In this document: positions 1 through 9,607 of the stretch, piece by piece
Position numbering within the stretch: position 1 is the first letter of the stretch
Layout: every line of letters begins with the position of its first letter
Assembly: GCF_021513235.1 (NCBI RefSeq)
Contig: NZ_CP090976.1
Coordinates: forward strand, 1,178,001-1,242,000
Length of the DNA stretch: 64,000 bases
Origin: Kaistella sp. 97-N-M2
GTDB taxonomy: Bacteria; Bacteroidota; Bacteroidia; Flavobacteriales; Weeksellaceae
Direction: 5' to 3'
Notes under the pieces: model-generated
Database searches by the model: none
The model's input: only the letters and a program-made list of their open reading frames with translations
Told to the model about the DNA's origin: nothing
Position numbers and translations under genes: made by a program

Positions 1-739
1 GCAGACCTTTTAACCAAAATAAGCGTGATTTCCTATATTTTTCGCTGAGCATGGAAATATAAAAGGAATCGAGTAGGAGGGGCTTAATTTTTTTGATTTT
101 CCAATTTTGGTTGTTCATCAAATTTTCCATGCCGTTTTTGGAGAAGTGATAGATATGTCGCGGAACATCGTAGGCAGCCCAAAACTCTTTGTAATATTCT
201 GCATCAAAAGAAGTGGGATTGGGCACGGCTATAATCAGTAAACCGTTGTCTTTCAGTTTGGAATAAAATATTTTTAATATATCTTCCTGATTTTCAATGT
301 GTTCAAAAACATGCCACAAGGTTATGGCCGCTAGACTTTTGTTTTCGATCTGGGTAATGTCTCTTACTATAGTTGATTTAAGCAGTTTGTTAGCAGCGGC
401 ATTTCTCGCAGCGTCGTTCGGTTCGAAGCCTACCGCAGTAAAGTCATTTTCTATAAATTTAAGAAATTCACCCGCACCGCAGCCATAATCCAGAACTTTT
501 GACTGAGTTTTTACATAACGACAAAGAATATTCTTTTTATACTTCAGGTTGAATCCCTGGAGAAATTTATATAGTTTTTCTTTAAGACTTCCCGAATCCT
601 GATGGTGCGAAATATAGTCTGCACTGTCGTAATATTTGTCCAGATTTTCCGGTAATGGCGTCGTCTTGAAAACTCCTTTCGTGGACGTTTCTTCGAGTTG
701 AAAAGTTTCCTGGGTAAGAAAATGATCTTTAATTTTCAT
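1..739 (-). CDS. Class I SAM-dependent methyltransferase (partial, 3' end outside window)
   Basis: The gene starts at the ATG complementary to 737-739 and runs off the left edge, so about 246 residues are visible and the C-terminus is missing. The protein has the SAM-binding motif I of class I methyltransferases, VLDYGCGAGEFL, near residue 85, followed by an acidic residue region (GFEPN) and a post-motif stretch WHVFEHIEN typical of the Methyltransf_23 type that acts on small molecules, lipids or polysaccharide precursors. The substrate cannot be read from the sequence. It is on the same strand as mnmG but separated from it by a parS-like site, so co-transcription is uncertain. Confidence 0.75.
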   Translation of the reverse strand, partial: MKIKDHFLTQETFQLEETSTKGVFKTTPLPENLDKYYDSADYISHHQDSGSLKEKLYKFLQGFNLKYKKNILCRYVKTQSKVLDYGCGAGEFLKFIENDFTAVGFEPNDAARNAAANKLLKSTIVRDITQIENKSLAAITLWHVFEHIENQEDILKIFYSKLKDNGLLIIAVPNPTSFDAEYYKEFWAAYDVPRHIYHFSKNGMENLMNNQNWKIKKIKPLLLDSFYISMLSEKYRKSRLFWLKGL

Positions 740-786
740 TTTGAGTTGAAGTGCAAATTTTCTACATTGAGGTTCTTCTAAGTTAA

Positions 787-802
787 TGTTTCACGTGAAA
801 CA
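787..802. promoter_or_regulatory. parS-type centromere site 1
   Basis: Perfect 16-bp palindrome TGTTTCACGTGAAACA between the methyltransferase start and the mnmG stop. It is identical to the broadly conserved bacterial parS consensus bound by ParB. A second identical copy lies on the other side of mnmG. In many bacteria parS sites cluster near oriC, often close to mnmG/gidA. Assignment rests on the sequence match; no ParB gene is in the window. Confidence 0.85.
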
Positions 803-809
803 TTTTAAG

Positions 810-2672
810 TTATCTTCCTAAATAGATTAACAAAACATTAATGTCTGCCGGTGAAACACCACTAATTCTGCCTGCCTGGGCAATTGACTGCGGCCTTACT
901 TTGTCCAGTTTCTGTTTAGCTTCGGCGGATAAGGAGTTTATAACTTTAAAATCAAAATCGGTGGGAATTTTGATGGTTTCGAGACGGTTTAATTTCTCGA
1001 CATTATCCTTTTCTTTTTCAATATAGCCACGATATTTGATGTTAATTTCCGCCTGTTCCTTCACATCTTCTGCAAATTCACCCGTTTTTTCTTTGATGAA
1101 GGTGATCTCTTCCAACTTCTCTAAGGTCATGTTCGGTCTGGTTAGGATTTGGGCAGCACGATAAGCCTGGTCGACGGGAGAGGAATCTATGCTGTTCAAT
1201 ATGGGATTAATCACGCCTGGTTTCAAGGATGTGGCTTTAAGAAAATCTTCCAGCTCGTTGCTTTTTAATATTTTTTCCTCTACATTTTTTAATCGATCGT
1301 CGCTTGCGAGGCCCAATTTGTGGGCTTTTTCGGTTAGTCGAATGTCTGCATTATCCTGGCGTAAAAGCAGGCGATATTCCGCACGGGAGGTAAACATTCT
1401 GTAAGGTTCTTCTGTACCTTTGGTAATAAGATCGTCAATAAGCACGCCGATATAGGCTTCGTCGCGGTTTAAAATAAATTCCCCTTTATCATGGACTTTA
1501 TTATGGGCATTTATTCCCGCCATGAGTCCCTGACCGGCGGCTTCCTCGTATCCCGTTGTACCGTTAATTTGTCCTGCAAAATAGAGATTTGAGATCAATT
1601 TTGTTTCCAGTGTATGATAGAGTTGGGTAGGAGGGAAGTAGTCGTATTCGATCGCATAGCCGGGGCGGAAAACTTTTACGTTTTCAAAACCCGGGATGTG
1701 TTTCATCGCTTTTATCTGAATGTCTTCCGGTAACGAGGAACTGAAACCATTAACGTAAATTTCGACGGTTCTCCAGCCTTCAGGTTCCACAAATAACTGA
1801 TGCCTGTTGCGCTCCGCGAAACGGTTGATCTTATCCTCAATACTGGGACAGTATCTGGGACCTGTACTTTGAATGGTACCGTTGAACATAGGGCTTCTGT
1901 CGAATCCTTCCCGTAAAACTTCGTGCACAGTTTCGTTGGTATAAACGATGTGACAGCTCAGTTGTTTCGTCAGCTTTGGTGTATCGGTATAGGAAAATTT
2001 CTGCGGCTTTTCATCTCCTTTCTGCTCCTCCATTTTCGAATAATCCAAACTTCTTCCGTCAACTCGCGGTGGAGTACCTGTTTTCATCCGTCCGGACTCG
2101 AAACCTAAGGAAACAAGTTGTTCTGTGATTCCCATCGCTTTTGGTTCGCCCATTCGCCCACCACCTAATTGTTTTTCGCCGACGTGGATAAGCCCATTAA
2201 GAAAGGTACCATTCGTAAGAACCACTGATTTTGCTTTAATTTTTATGCCTAATGACGTAATAACACCAACAACCTGATGGTTTTCGATGATTAAACTTTT
2301 CACCATATCCTGAAAGAAATCCAAATTGGGGGTGTTTTCCAACGCGTACCGCCATTCTTCAGCAAATAACATTCTGTCATTTTGGGTTCGGGGCGACCAC
2401 ATTGCAGGACCTTTAGAAAGATTAAGCATTTTGAATTGAATCGCAGATTTGTCGGCGACAATACCTGAATAACCGCCCATCGCATCAATCTCGCGTACAA
2501 TCTGTCCTTTGGCAATACCGCCCATAGCAGGATTACAGGACATTTGTCCGATGGTTTGCATATTCATAGTAATGAGCAGCGTTTTCGACCCAAGATTTGC
2601 AGCAGCAGCTGCGGCTTCGGAACCGGCGTGTCCCGCACCTACAACGATGACATCATATATATCGTTTATCAT
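810..2672 (-). CDS. mnmG: tRNA uridine-5-carboxymethylaminomethyl(34) synthesis enzyme MnmG
   Basis: MnmG (GidA), 620 aa, full family length. Together with MnmE it installs the carboxymethylaminomethyl group on wobble U34 of tRNAs reading NNA/NNG codons, using FAD and methylene-tetrahydrofolate. The N-terminal dinucleotide-binding motif VVGAGHAGSEAA is at about residues 10-21, and the family signature with CNPAMGGIAKG near residue 46 is intact. The C-terminal helical domain that contacts MnmE and tRNA is present. The gene stands alone between two parS palindromes. mnmA, which thiolates the same nucleotide, lies at 27.3-28.5 kb. Confidence 0.97.
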   Translation of the reverse strand: MINDIYDVIVVGAGHAGSEAAAAAANLGSKTLLITMNMQTIGQMSCNPAMGGIAKGQIVREIDAMGGYSGIVADKSAIQFKMLNLSKGPAMWSPRTQNDRMLFAEEWRYALENTPNLDFFQDMVKSLIIENHQVVGVITSLGIKIKAKSVVLTNGTFLNGLIHVGEKQLGGGRMGEPKAMGITEQLVSLGFESGRMKTGTPPRVDGRSLDYSKMEEQKGDEKPQKFSYTDTPKLTKQLSCHIVYTNETVHEVLREGFDRSPMFNGTIQSTGPRYCPSIEDKINRFAERNRHQLFVEPEGWRTVEIYVNGFSSSLPEDIQIKAMKHIPGFENVKVFRPGYAIEYDYFPPTQLYHTLETKLISNLYFAGQINGTTGYEEAAGQGLMAGINAHNKVHDKGEFILNRDEAYIGVLIDDLITKGTEEPYRMFTSRAEYRLLLRQDNADIRLTEKAHKLGLASDDRLKNVEEKILKSNELEDFLKATSLKPGVINPILNSIDSSPVDQAYRAAQILTRPNMTLEKLEEITFIKEKTGEFAEDVKEQAEINIKYRGYIEKEKDNVEKLNRLETIKIPTDFDFKVINSLSAEAKQKLDKVRPQSIAQAGRISGVSPADINVLLIYLGR

Positions 2673-2705
2673 AAAATAAGGTGATAAATCATTTAAATTT
2701 TAAAT

Positions 2706-2721
2706 TGTTTCACGTGAAACA
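2706..2721. promoter_or_regulatory. parS-type centromere site 2
   Basis: Second perfect copy of TGTTTCACGTGAAACA, 34 bp upstream of the mnmG start codon and 1919 bp from the first copy. The two sites bracket mnmG. Because it lies in the mnmG promoter region, ParB binding could also affect mnmG transcription (inference). Confidence 0.85.
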
Positions 2722-2752
2722 TTTCGGCTTTAATTGTAAAATAATAGTTTTT

Positions 2753-2850
2753 AGCCCCGATTGCAGCGGCATCCTTTTGTGAAGCCTTTGGGTGGGCCTT
2801 AGTGAGGCAAGGCTGAAGAAAAGATAGAGCGGAAAGCGGGATTAAGCTCC
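2753..2850 (-). repeat. Dispersed structured intergenic repeat, copy 1
   Basis: Member of a five-copy family in this window. Read on the minus strand it begins with a CCCGCTTTCCGCTCTATC-type box and ends with GGATGCCGCTGCAATCGGGG, with a variable, partly self-complementary middle. It lies at the 3' end of ybeY, overlapping its last codons, so it would be transcribed as the 3' UTR of the tdk-murF-patatin-ybeY run. It may act as a terminator or mRNA 3'-end structure. Its relation to the Rfam Flavo-1 motif is a hypothesis only. Confidence 0.6.
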
Positions 2851-3254
2851 TAAAAAATTCGATAAATAAAAATCTTCTTTTTGTCGCATGACTGAAATTT
2901 CTGCCGGTGTTTTATCTTTATAACCACATAAATGTAAAACTCCGTGGGCTAAGACCCGAAGTAATTCAGAATCAAAGTTTTCGGAGAGGGCGGCATTCTC
3001 GGAAATGCGGTGCAAAGATACAAAAATATCTGCGGAAATGGTTTTACCCTTCACATAATCAAACGTAATGACATCTGTGTAATAATCGTGCTGCAGAAAG
3101 TCACGGTTAACCTGCAATAGATATTCGTCATCACAGAAAATGTAATTAATGTCACCAACTTTTTTTCTTCGTTGCTGATAAGTTGCTCCAGCCAGTTTTC
3201 AGTACCGGGCGGAATTGCAATTTCTGCGATATTCTCAAAAAAAAACTGAATCAT
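2842..3254 (-). pseudogene. ybeY: rRNA maturation RNase YbeY, interrupted by a single-base frameshift
   Basis: Endoribonuclease YbeY acts in 16S rRNA 3' maturation and ribosome quality control. Two overlapping frames together give one normal-length protein of about 137 aa. The first frame starts at 3254 (MIQFFFENIAEIA) and the second contains the zinc-binding HGVLHLCGYKD signature near the C-terminus. The break is at a run of seven T on the plus strand (3160-3166), read on the coding strand as GAA GAA AAA AAG. A -1 shift at A AAA AAG restores the frame as EEKKVGDINY. The cause may be an indel error in the assembly, a real mutation, or programmed or slippage-based frameshifting. It is last in the tdk-murF-patatin-ybeY run, 3 bp after the preceding stop. 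Confidence 0.8.
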
Positions 3255-3257
3255 ATG

Positions 3258-5424
3258 CTAAAAATAATGTCCTAAAATAACGCTCAGAATGTTATTATCG
3301 ACGGTTAATGAGCGGCTAAAGTTGATCTTAATTTGGCCAAACGGTGATTTGTACCCGGCAGTTAAGCCCACGGAAGACGCGTTGATATGGAATATATCGT
3401 CCACTTCAATGTCATTAAAAAGGTTCGCCACACTCACATTTGCATCCAGGTAATAGTTTTTGTAAACATTATACTGCAAAGTGTTGGATGCCGTTAAAAT
3501 GTTTTCAGCGCTGACCTGACCAAATTCATAACCCTGAAATTTAAAAAAATTCCCTAAGTTTTGATCGAAAATCCCGCCAATCCGATACTGATAGTAGGAA
3601 GGTAGGTTGTTTCCAAGTGTAAAGCCGCCTACTAAGCCCAAACGGTACGTTAGCCGGCCCGCAAGAGGGAAGTTTAACTGCGAGGAGATCCTGGCCTGCA
3701 GTGTGCTGCCATCTTTTTCATCGTTTAGGATATCGATAAACTTACCTTCTGCGTTAAGCAAAAATCCCCGCGTAGGAAAACTGGTGTCGTCCTGGGTATC
3801 GCTTTTAATGAAAATATAAGGGTTGATAAAATTCGCTGCATTCGCGTAAGACGATTCGCCGGCGATTTTAGCTTCAAAATAATCGTGGCTTAAACCGCCT
3901 CCAATTGCATATTTATCGCGCCAAACCGATTGTAAAAAGGCTTCGTTACGGAACCAGTTCCACCGCTGGGAGACATTGGAATCAACATCGTTCAAATCCA
4001 GACTCATTCCCGACGCGTAGACGCCAAAGCCCGGAATAAAGCCATTATCGATAAAATAGTTCAAATAGTACCGCGGACTATCACCGATGACCACATCCAA
4101 CGAGACAATTGAATTACGGAACAAAAGTCTTTTTGCCGTGGCGTTCAGCAAAAGACCGGTTTTAAAGATCTCATCGTAGTGTAAACCAAACTTCAGAAAG
4201 ATTCGGGTGTCGTCCTCGGTTAAATTTAATTTCAGATAATTTTTAAAATTCTTTTGAATAATGTCGTAATTGATGAGTTTATAGTTGTTGGTGGCGTACA
4301 GGCGATCGATCATTTTATTAATTCCTCCATAAGTTTGAAGGGAGGGAACACGCAGATTCATCTTCCCCTGTATGTAATTTTTACTGAAAATATGGTTGTT
4401 TTCAACGATTAAACTATCAATTTTATACACATTGGAATAGATCGAATTTAAAGGAGACCGCAGAAAATCGATCTCTCTTTTTTGGAAGCAGGGAAAGGGG
4501 TTTGATATACTTTTTTGCTTCTACATAACCCGAATCCAGAATGGCTTTTTTCGCATCGTAACTTGTGGCTCCCAGACCCGTCAGATTCGGATGAATATTG
4601 ATATCAGTATAGGTATATTGATTTTTTGTTTCTGTTTGAATACCGAAATCAATCACCTGATTGAGGATATCAATTGCACTCTGGAGGTTTTTCGCACTTG
4701 CGAGTCCCTGACTGAGGTCGACGCCGATGACAATGTCGATTCCTTTATCTTTAAGCGGTTTCGAAGGATAATTGATGGTCATCGCACCGTCGATGTAAAG
4801 CGAATCTCCAATTTTAACGGGATCCATCAACGAGGGAAAGGCGGAGCTTGCCATAATGGCGCTTACCAAATCGCCTTTCTCAAAGATCTCTTTTTTACCA
4901 CTTTCTAAATTGGTTGCCACGCAAAGAAAGGGAATGGGAAGTTTCGAAAAATCACTGATGGTAGAAACGTTTTTGAAAAGTTCCTTTAAAAGGTAAATGT
5001 TTTTTTGTCCCGTCGAAATGGCTTTTGGCAGAACGTTGATCTTGCCGTCCTTCACGGGAATTGTAAGAATGTATTTATCAACAGATTTATTGAAAAAAGT
5101 GGTTTCCTGACGGGTTTTTTCGTTGGCAATAATTGTATAGAAATCGGTATCCATTACAATTTTTTCTATTTCCTTTCCTGTATAGCCGGAAGAGTAGAGG
5201 CCACCTACGATTGCACCCATGCTTGTTCCCGCCACATAATCAATCCGCACGCCCAAGGAATCGAGTACCTTTAAAACGCCGATATGGGCAAAGCCCTTTG
5301 CGCCACCGCCAGAGAGCGAGAGACCGATTTTCGGATTTGGCGGAACTTTGAAACCTTCCTTCACCTGAGAAAAAAGGGTGATATTTGCACAAATAACCAA
5401 TAAGAGCAGTATTTTAATTTTCAT
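3258..5424 (-). pseudogene. Patatin-like phospholipase with BamA-like outer-membrane barrel, frameshifted
   Basis: The N-terminal frame (4423-5424) has a signal peptide ([20 protein letters not shown]), the oxyanion motif GGGAKG, the nucleophile motif GTSMG and the catalytic Asp in DGA: a patatin-type lipid acyl hydrolase. The second frame (3258-4430) is a beta-rich domain ending in FSRSLTVDNNILSVILGHYF, like the surface-antigen barrel of BamA/Omp85 proteins. In flavobacteria these form one protein of about 730 aa exported to the outer membrane. The frames part near A6 followed by GAGAGA (4474-4483 on the plus strand). One A fewer, or one more GA, rejoins them as REIDFLRSPL. The second frame has no ATG near its beginning, only GTG, which argues against a genuine separate gene. 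The start ATG overlaps the murF-alr stop (TAATG). Confidence 0.75.
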
Positions 5425-7868
5425 TAGTCTTTAATATAAATTCTTTTTACACGACGGGAGATGGAGGTTAAAACCTCGTAGGGTATCGTGTTGCAATATT
5501 TTGCAAATTCCTCCAGAGAAGGTTTAGTATTAAAAATGATGACTTCTTCCCCTTCATTTACCCTTTCTTCTCCAATATCGATCATCATCATGTCCATGCA
5601 GACATTTCCGACGATGGGAAACAGTTTCTGATGGATTCCGACTGAACCCTGCTGACTTGTAATCAATCGCGGAATCCCATCGGCATATCCTACGGGGATT
5701 GTTGCAATTTTTGTGGAGTTTTCGGCAATGTAGTTTCTGCTGTATCCCACGGAATCTCCGGCCTCGATTTCTGAAATTTGCGAAATCACCGTTTTGAAAC
5801 TTACTGCATTTCGAAGGTGTTTTTTCAGTTTTTGGTTGGAGGTTATCCCAACCATTCCAATTCCGATCCGAACCATGTCAAATTGATATTGAGGATAATT
5901 AACAATCCCGGAAGAATTTAAAATGTGACGTAGCGGCTGATAATTTAAACCAAAAATTAAACGGTCGGAATTTTCGGTAAAAGTTTTGATTTGGTCGAGC
6001 GTGTATGCTTGTTCTTCAGCATCGTCGGAGGACGACAGATGACTGAATATCGACTTTACCTTTACATTCATGGAACTGAGTTCCTTTAAAAGTAAGTCAA
6101 TTTCGGTTCCTTTAAAACCCAAACGGTGCATGCCGGTTTCCAGTTTTAAATGGATGGGATATTTTCGCTGAATTCCTTTGTGGATGAGCTGTTGATTGAA
6201 TCGCTCCAAAACACGAAAACTATAAATCTCCGGCTCCAGGTTGTAATCAATAATGCTGTTATAGCTGTGCTGCTCGGGATTCATGACCATGATCGGGGTG
6301 GTAATTCCATTTTTTCGGAGGTCAATTCCTTCGTCTGCGTAGGCAACACCAAGATAATCGATGTGGTGATGCTGCAAAAATTCGGCAATTTCATATCCAC
6401 CGAGACCGTAAGAATATGCTTTTACCATTGCCATCATCTTCGTTTCGGGCTTTAATAAAGCTTTATGGGCGTTGATGTTGTGAATAATGGCATTTAAATT
6501 AACTTCCAACACCGTGTCGTGTTTCTGTAATTCTAAAAAAGTCTTTAGGCGGTCAATTTCGAATTTTCGCGCGCCTTTTAGCAAAATTAAAGAATCTTCA
6601 ATCTGATTAAGCAGCGTACTTTCAATAAGATCCTTTGTGTTATCGAAAGTATAAGTTGCAGCTTCGAAAAAGTTTTGAAAATTAGTAATTTCGTTTCCGA
6701 TTAAAAAAATTTTATCAAAATCCTGTTGATTTGTCAACGCGGCGACCTGATGGTAAAGCTTGTCTGCATCTTTACCTTCCACAAAATCTGTTATAATTAA
6801 AACTTTACTTTTTCTATTATATTGATGAATAAACTGAAAAGAAATCATCAGCGAATCCAAATCTAAATTATAAGAATCGTTGATGATTAAATTGTTTCGC
6901 AGGCCGTTTACGCTTTCTAAGCGCATTTCTACAGCTTTTAAAGAATTAATTTTTTTGATGACCTCAGAATCTTCAAAGCCAAATTGCTTTAAAACGGCAA
7001 TTACACACAGCGCGTTGCTCAAAGTCGCCTCATCTTTTTCCTGTATAGGAATTGAAAATTCGCCCGCAGAATAATGAACTGTTATTTTTTTGTTTTGAAT
7101 TTTTCCCGACTTACCAAGAGAAAAATCATTTTGGTTTTTAAGGCCGTATGATATTAAATTTTTACTGGAGTAAAGCTCAGTAACCAGTTTTAAAACCAGG
7201 TCGTTATCTCCGTTAAAAATTATGGTTTTTGAATTTTTAAAAAGTAAAAGCTTCTCGTGGATCAATTGCTCTTCCGACTCGAAATTGGCGGAATGTGCTG
7301 AGCCAATGTGCGTCAGAATTCCGATATCGGGCGATAATATGCCTTCTAAAACCGTCATTTCTCCCGGTTTCGAAATACCAACCTCGAAAATACCAAGTTC
7401 GTGCGTGCTGTTAGTCGCAAGAAGCGAAATTGGCAAACCAATTTGCGAATTGAAACTCTTCGGACTTTTTACGGTAATAAGTTTGTCGAAAAGACTTTGA
7501 TAAAGCCATTCCTTAACGATGGTTTTGCCGTTGCTGCCCGTAATACCAATGGTTTGCACCTGAAACTGATGAATGTGATGTTGCGCCAGCTTCTGCAGAA
7601 ATTTGATGGAATTTTCAACAATAATCCAGGTAATCTGTGCGGTGTTTTCCGGAATGTGCTCCGAGATAATTATCGTGACACCTTTTTCAATCGCAAATTG
7701 AATATATTTCTCGCCTGAATTTTTGGTGGTGTTGATTGCTATGAAAGCTGTATTTGCCCACGTATAAATGTTTCTGCTGTCAAATTCAATTTGCTTTACA
7801 GAAAGATTTTCTTCACCGATTAGTTTTGACCCTGTAATGTCTGCGAGTTGTCTTGTGGTATAATTCAT
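5424..7868 (-). CDS. murF-alr: Bifunctional UDP-MurNAc-tripeptide:D-Ala-D-Ala ligase / alanine racemase
   Basis: This 814-aa fusion is typical of Bacteroidota and joins two steps of peptidoglycan precursor synthesis: racemisation of L-Ala to D-Ala, and addition of D-Ala-D-Ala to UDP-MurNAc-tripeptide. The MurF half carries the Mur-ligase P-loop GSNGKT at residues 111-116. The racemase half begins near residue 450, has the PLP-lysine motif MVKAYSYG near 482 and the catalytic-tyrosine segment VGYSRNY further on. The start overlaps the tdk stop as ATGA, and the stop overlaps the next start as TAATG, so the run is probably translationally coupled. Confidence 0.95.
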   Translation of the reverse strand: MNYTTRQLADITGSKLIGEENLSVKQIEFDSRNIYTWANTAFIAINTTKNSGEKYIQFAIEKGVTIIISEHIPENTAQITWIIVENSIKFLQKLAQHHIHQFQVQTIGITGSNGKTIVKEWLYQSLFDKLITVKSPKSFNSQIGLPISLLATNSTHELGIFEVGISKPGEMTVLEGILSPDIGILTHIGSAHSANFESEEQLIHEKLLLFKNSKTIIFNGDNDLVLKLVTELYSSKNLISYGLKNQNDFSLGKSGKIQNKKITVHYSAGEFSIPIQEKDEATLSNALCVIAVLKQFGFEDSEVIKKINSLKAVEMRLESVNGLRNNLIINDSYNLDLDSLMISFQFIHQYNRKSKVLIITDFVEGKDADKLYHQVAALTNQQDFDKIFLIGNEITNFQNFFEAATYTFDNTKDLIESTLLNQIEDSLILLKGARKFEIDRLKTFLELQKHDTVLEVNLNAIIHNINAHKALLKPETKMMAMVKAYSYGLGGYEIAEFLQHHHIDYLGVAYADEGIDLRKNGITTPIMVMNPEQHSYNSIIDYNLEPEIYSFRVLERFNQQLIHKGIQRKYPIHLKLETGMHRLGFKGTEIDLLLKELSSMNVKVKSIFSHLSSSDDAEEQAYTLDQIKTFTENSDRLIFGLNYQPLRHILNSSGIVNYPQYQFDMVRIGIGMVGITSNQKLKKHLRNAVSFKTVISQISEIEAGDSVGYSRNYIAENSTKIATIPVGYADGIPRLITSQQGSVGIHQKLFPIVGNVCMDMMMIDIGEERVNEGEEVIIFNTKPSLEEFAKYCNTIPYEVLTSISRRVKRIYIKD

Positions 7869-8452
7869 GAGCTTTTGTTCACAAATTCGTCGTTGAAAAC
7901 TTTTCTGCTTACCGCTTCATAGCTTTCTGTTTCGCCAAGTTCAACCAGATCTTTGCTCGCAGAGATACGCATGGAGTAGTTGGCTAAATTTCCTGTTCGT
8001 TTGCAGATTGCGTGTACTTTCGTCACATATTCAGCGGTGGCCATCAAGTTCGGAATTGAACCAAAAGGACGGCCCATAAAATCCATATCCAAACCTGCAA
8101 TCACCACGCGTATACCACTGTTAGCCAATTTATTCGCTACGTCCACAATACTTTCATCAAAAAACTGAGCTTCGTCAATTCCCACCACATCGCAATTGGA
8201 ACCGAGAAGTAAGATTTCGGCCGGGCTTTCTACAGGAGTGCTTCTTATCTTGGTTTGATTATGGGAAACAACTTCTGCATCCGCATACCTAACGTCTAAT
8301 TTTGGTTTAAAGATTTCTACGTTTTGACCTGCCATTTCTGCACGCCGTAACCGCCGGATAAGTTCTTCGGTTTTCCCCGAAAACATCGAGCCGCAGATGA
8401 CCTCCATCCAGCCGCTTTGTTTTGCGTGATTAATTGTATTTTCTAAAAACAT
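7865..8452 (-). CDS. tdk: Thymidine kinase
   Basis: Type II (TK1-like) thymidine kinase, 195 aa, which phosphorylates thymidine to dTMP in nucleotide salvage. The P-loop GSMFSGKT is near residue 21, and the Mg/catalytic segment [10 protein letters not shown] is in the middle. The lasso region keeps only one cysteine of the zinc-binding cysteines usual in TK1 enzymes (HAICKRTG), so zinc binding is doubtful. It is the first gene of the minus-strand run that continues into murF-alr, and it overlaps that gene by 4 bp. Confidence 0.95.
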   Translation of the reverse strand: MFLENTINHAKQSGWMEVICGSMFSGKTEELIRRLRRAEMAGQNVEIFKPKLDVRYADAEVVSHNQTKIRSTPVESPAEILLLGSNCDVVGIDEAQFFDESIVDVANKLANSGIRVVIAGLDMDFMGRPFGSIPNLMATAEYVTKVHAICKRTGNLANYSMRISASKDLVELGETESYEAVSRKVFNDEFVNKSS

Positions 8453-8512
8453 TTGTTAAATTAGCCGTAATATTCAGAGACCAAAAATAGGGAAATTTAA
8501 TAAGACTTTATC

Positions 8513-9553
8513 ATGCAGAACCTTCAAGATATACAAGAAAAGATTTTTTTCGAAGCCAAAAATATCCTCGATACGCTCACTAAAATTGATTCTAAAGATG
8601 AACTCCTGACGAAACAGGATTTGTTCGCAGAGTTAACAGATCGAATTTCTTTTCTCCGTATTCTCGAAAAAAATAAAGAAAGTTTTCTGGAAGATAAGTC
8701 GGTTGAATTACAAACGAAACCAGAATATTTTGACGCCAGCGAGCATCATTTCGAAGATTCGACTTTCGATGAAGATATGATTGAGGAAGAAGTTCTTTTT
8801 ACGACTGAAATTAATGCGATTCAGACCGAACAAAATAAGGCGGAAGACGCAGAAGAATTTAGCGATACAGGAAATTCGCCGGAAATTTATGCCGAAGAAA
8901 ACGCTCCTTCACCGGAAAATATAGAATTCGGCGACGAAGATAATTTTACAGAAATTGACGTTCCGAAAGAGGAAATAAACGGTGAAGAAGACAACGTTGA
9001 TCCGGACCAGCACTTATCGCAAAAGGAGCAAGACTTTCTGGAGTCGGAAGAGCGCCGCCGGAAAATTGTGGAGATTAACAAACATGAAGTTTCTCATCCG
9101 ACGGCCGCAGAGGTAATTCAGGAACAGAAGGCGATTCAACAACAACAGGCAGAAAAAAAATTCAGACTATCCAGTATTAAAGGTTTAAAAGCTGTTCAAA
9201 ACTTATTTGACGAAGACCCGTTAGAAAAATTAAAGGACGAAACTTCCGTAAATAAGGAATCAATAGGCGATTCCGGAAGCTTATTGAAGACCAACATTCC
9301 CACCGACTTTATGGAAGCTCCAAAGAAACAGCATGAATTTAAGCTGGATTTTAATGATAAAGTGGCTTTTACAAAATTGCTTTTCCATGGCGACGAAAAT
9401 GAACTGAAAAGTACGATCGACCGCTTAAATTCTTTTGATAATGTGGAAGAGGCAAGAAAATACTTAAGCGACGTTTATTATCAGAAAGACTGGAGCAAAG
9501 TGGATGAGTACGCGCAACGACTTTGGGATCTGGTTGAAAATAAATTTCTTTAA
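8513..9553 (+). CDS. Conserved acidic protein of unknown function
   Basis: No function recognised. It is 346 aa with no signal peptide or membrane segment. Residues about 60-180 are extremely rich in Glu and Asp and look disordered. A Gln/Lys-rich helical linker follows (EQKAIQQQQAEKK). The last 75 residues are a compact, probably helical domain beginning LDFNDKVAFTKLLF and ending WDLVENKFL, which looks like the conserved part. It is divergent from tdk and followed 54 bp later by a Mur ligase gene. A scaffold or adaptor role would be a guess. Confidence 0.7.
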   Translation: MQNLQDIQEKIFFEAKNILDTLTKIDSKDELLTKQDLFAELTDRISFLRILEKNKESFLEDKSVELQTKPEYFDASEHHFEDSTFDEDMIEEEVLFTTEINAIQTEQNKAEDAEEFSDTGNSPEIYAEENAPSPENIEFGDEDNFTEIDVPKEEINGEEDNVDPDQHLSQKEQDFLESEERRRKIVEINKHEVSHPTAAEVIQEQKAIQQQQAEKKFRLSSIKGLKAVQNLFDEDPLEKLKDETSVNKESIGDSGSLLKTNIPTDFMEAPKKQHEFKLDFNDKVAFTKLLFHGDENELKSTIDRLNSFDNVEEARKYLSDVYYQKDWSKVDEYAQRLWDLVENKFL

Positions 9554-9607
9554 ACTATTAGGAGCCAAAATTTAATTCGCACAGCACTTCGCGATCAACA
9601 GCAAAAT

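Noticed and set aside
787-802. Palindrome read as a rho-independent terminator of mnmG
   Set aside because: No T run follows and the exact parS consensus occurs on both sides of mnmG.
3258-4430. BamA-like half as an independent gene
   Set aside because: It has only a GTG start with no signal peptide, and a one-base change joins it to the patatin frame.
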